A stretch of DNA of 64,000 bases from Myrica gale (Eukaryota > Streptophyta > Magnoliopsida > Fagales > Myricaceae), in the NCBI GenBank assembly GCA_963930655.1, contig OZ005617.1, forward strand, positions 5,582,501-5,646,500, given 5' to 3'. Numbering within the stretch: position 1 is the stretch's first letter; every line of letters starts with the position of its first letter. Below the pieces are notes generated by a model. It was not told where the DNA came from and searched no databases. It was given only the letters and a program-made list of their open reading frames with translations. Of this stretch, positions 61,950-64,000 are shown one piece after another. A program made the translations under genes and the position numbers.

Positions 61950-64000
61950 GCTGCTGCCCCTGCATGCAACATTGCGTTTCCTTGGCCTTGGTGTTGAGGA
62001 GTACAACGTGCATTAATCTACCATGGACTTTGGATTTCTTTTAACCTTTCCTAGACCTAATTGTTTTTCGGTCTGTTTTTAAAAAAAAAAAAAAAATAAT
62101 TTGGAACTTCAGAAAGCAAGTTTTGCTACAGATTGTGAAGCTCGAATAATGGCTTGATTTATTCCTACATCATGCATGCACAAGATACGGGATTTCATAT
62201 GGGAATGGCCGAAAGCGACAAGCTGTAAAAAATTATGTACTATCCTGAAATAGTGGTTGACCTTGATGGTTCTCTGGTCAAAGACTGTCAGAATTTTAGA
62301 ATTGGGAATGAAGACTTGCTTGTTTCCTATTGGATTCCTATCCTAAGGCTTGAGAGGGCGAGTCTAATAGAGACAATTCATTGAATTTTCAGTTCGATTA
62401 GAGTAGAAAAGAAATATAGTTCTTGTTGCTAGTTGACATAGACAATTTTATGGATGGGGACGTGCTTAAAAATAAGAAAGAGGAATAATGATGTAAATAT
62501 TGTTAGTGTGTAAGTGTTGGTAAAATTCCTACTCAATTTAAATTCAAATTGAACTGTATTTTAAATTTAGTGAAATATTTAAGAGATTAAAGAGTTTAAG
62601 ATGAAGATCTAAAAATAAGGAATTAGCCACGCATACAAATTACAAAGTCTTTAAAGACAATTTTGAAATTTAAAATATTTTCCTCCTTTTAGAATTTTAG
62701 TTTTGAAAAATCATTTCTAAAAAATTCTCTACTTTCATAATTTTATTTAAAATTCAATCAACTCTATAAAATAATAGAGGTCATTCAAGAAAATTTAATG
62801 AGGTCATTCCACGCTTTATTCAAGCTTCACTTAAATGTTACGTACCTAAAAAGCTTCACTTAATGGAGAAAATCTTTGATGAATTTCTGATTTAATTTTT
62901 TAATGTTTATTTTATTGATTAAGTTAATTCTTATTAAAATCTAGACTTAACAAATTTTAGGACTAGGATATAAACCGGAGTTTTCAAATACCATAGAATA
63001 AGATTTCATCCTATAATAGGAAGAAGAAGAAGAAGAAGAAGGCAGCTAGGATTGAAATAAGTAAATTAAAAAATATTTTTCTTGTACGTGAGCTGCAGAT
63101 TCTAACAAAGACTTTTTCTGGGATCCTTATATTATAGGATGATATCCTTCTCGTCACATGTTTCTCTCCTCAATCTTTGCGCTGCTCCAATGCTCTATCA
63201 ATCTGTGAACTGTTTCCATATCTCTCGAAATTCTAATATCTAGCTTTGTACAAATTGACACCATCTATTTTGCCTTTGTTGTAAGCGAGCAAGGGATTTC
63301 CCAAGATCCCAGCTAGCCGGTGATGTTCCCTTTTATAATTTCTCTCTCTCTCTCATTTCAGGATTAAGATTATTTATAATATTATTACCTAAATTGAATA
63401 ATTCAATTAAAAGAAAGAGAGAGAAAAAGCAAGTATTAAAAGCAGTAAGGCTCATGCGGTCTTATATTAATACAGTCAATATTAAATATTAAAAAATCTC
63501 ACATAAATAATAACATAATCAATATTTAATATTTGATATGATATTATTGTAATCAAATTAAGAGTGATTAATATTAACTTTTAATCAACTAGGATTCAAC
63601 TACCCTCACCTCTATATACCCTTCGTTCACTAATATGAATGTGTCCTTCCAACCATTATATGACTCGTTGTTTATCTAATCCATAATACCATATGGCATA
63701 CACAAAATATTATATATTAATAATTAAATTGCAAGTTGGGGGAATCAAGAATTTTTTTCCTGTCTCTGAAATTATTGCCGTTACAAGAAGAGACAAATAT
63801 AATCTAGAATATTCTTGAACAAGATGCTTAATAGGGACCAAACACCATATTATATAATAACAAAGGTAGCGGCCCAAAGAAGTGTAAAAGGAAGACTCAA
63901 AGTCATGAATGGACATTAATATTATTATTTTTAGGCCATTAATGGACATTAATTTACTACGAAACAAATTCGTATTAATGGACATTACTTTACAACGAAA
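61950..64000. other. Intergenic, AT-rich
   Basis: The start should hold the HIPP 3' UTR. An A-run lies at about 62082-62096 and an (AAG)n microsatellite at about 63021-63045. No gene was recognised up to the end of the window. Confidence 0.45.

Overview
This window is nuclear DNA from a flowering plant, most likely a eudicot. The evidence is spliced genes of plant families (a DUF4094-type GT31 galactosyltransferase, an SBT3-like subtilase, a HIPP metallochaperone-like protein, a nuclear gene for plastid ribosomal protein L11) in AT-rich intergenic DNA full of plant transposon families. The species cannot be named from the sequence. Exon structures were derived by hand: splice sites were chosen so that reading frame, phase and family similarity agree.

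Five genes look intact: a beta-1,3-galactosyltransferase (minus, 3036-7654, 11 exons, 403 aa), a subtilisin-like protease (plus, 12325-16216, 10 exons, 771 aa), an intronless RING-H2 protein (minus, 43020-43517, 165 aa), chloroplast ribosomal protein L11 (plus, 55649-58172, 4 exons, 228 aa) and a heavy-metal-associated isoprenylated protein (plus, 60830-61949, 4 exons, 177 aa). They share no operon or pathway. A second subtilase (18981-23931) is a tandem duplicate that has become a pseudogene.

The centre of the window (about 25-55 kb) is dominated by mobile elements, many delimited by target-site duplications (TSDs). The most striking is a nest. A hAT-like element (33608-42308) contains a complete CACTA element (35002-40407, TSD ATA), which contains a Pack-MULE (36578-38486, 9-bp TSD TTAAATTCA). 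The CACTA carries pieces of several host genes: the first exon of V-ATPase subunit E joined to an auxilin-related piece, then HAK/KUP potassium transporter exons, then an unidentified exon. The Pack-MULE carries a WEB-family coiled-coil piece. A TRIM retroelement and a perfect 2 x 51 bp palindrome lie in the same block. A second CACTA end (25631) adjoins an exon like that of the UBP1 RNA-binding proteins.

Other structure includes two related hAT elements with 8-bp TSDs, three poly(A)-type retroinsertions with TSDs of 11-14 bp, a tRNA-derived SINE, several foldback MITEs, a decayed Ty1-copia element inside MULE-like inverted repeats that are split by another hAT, a 3 x 351 bp tandem array, and a roughly 247-bp promoter/leader unit repeated three times directly upstream of the HIPP start codon.
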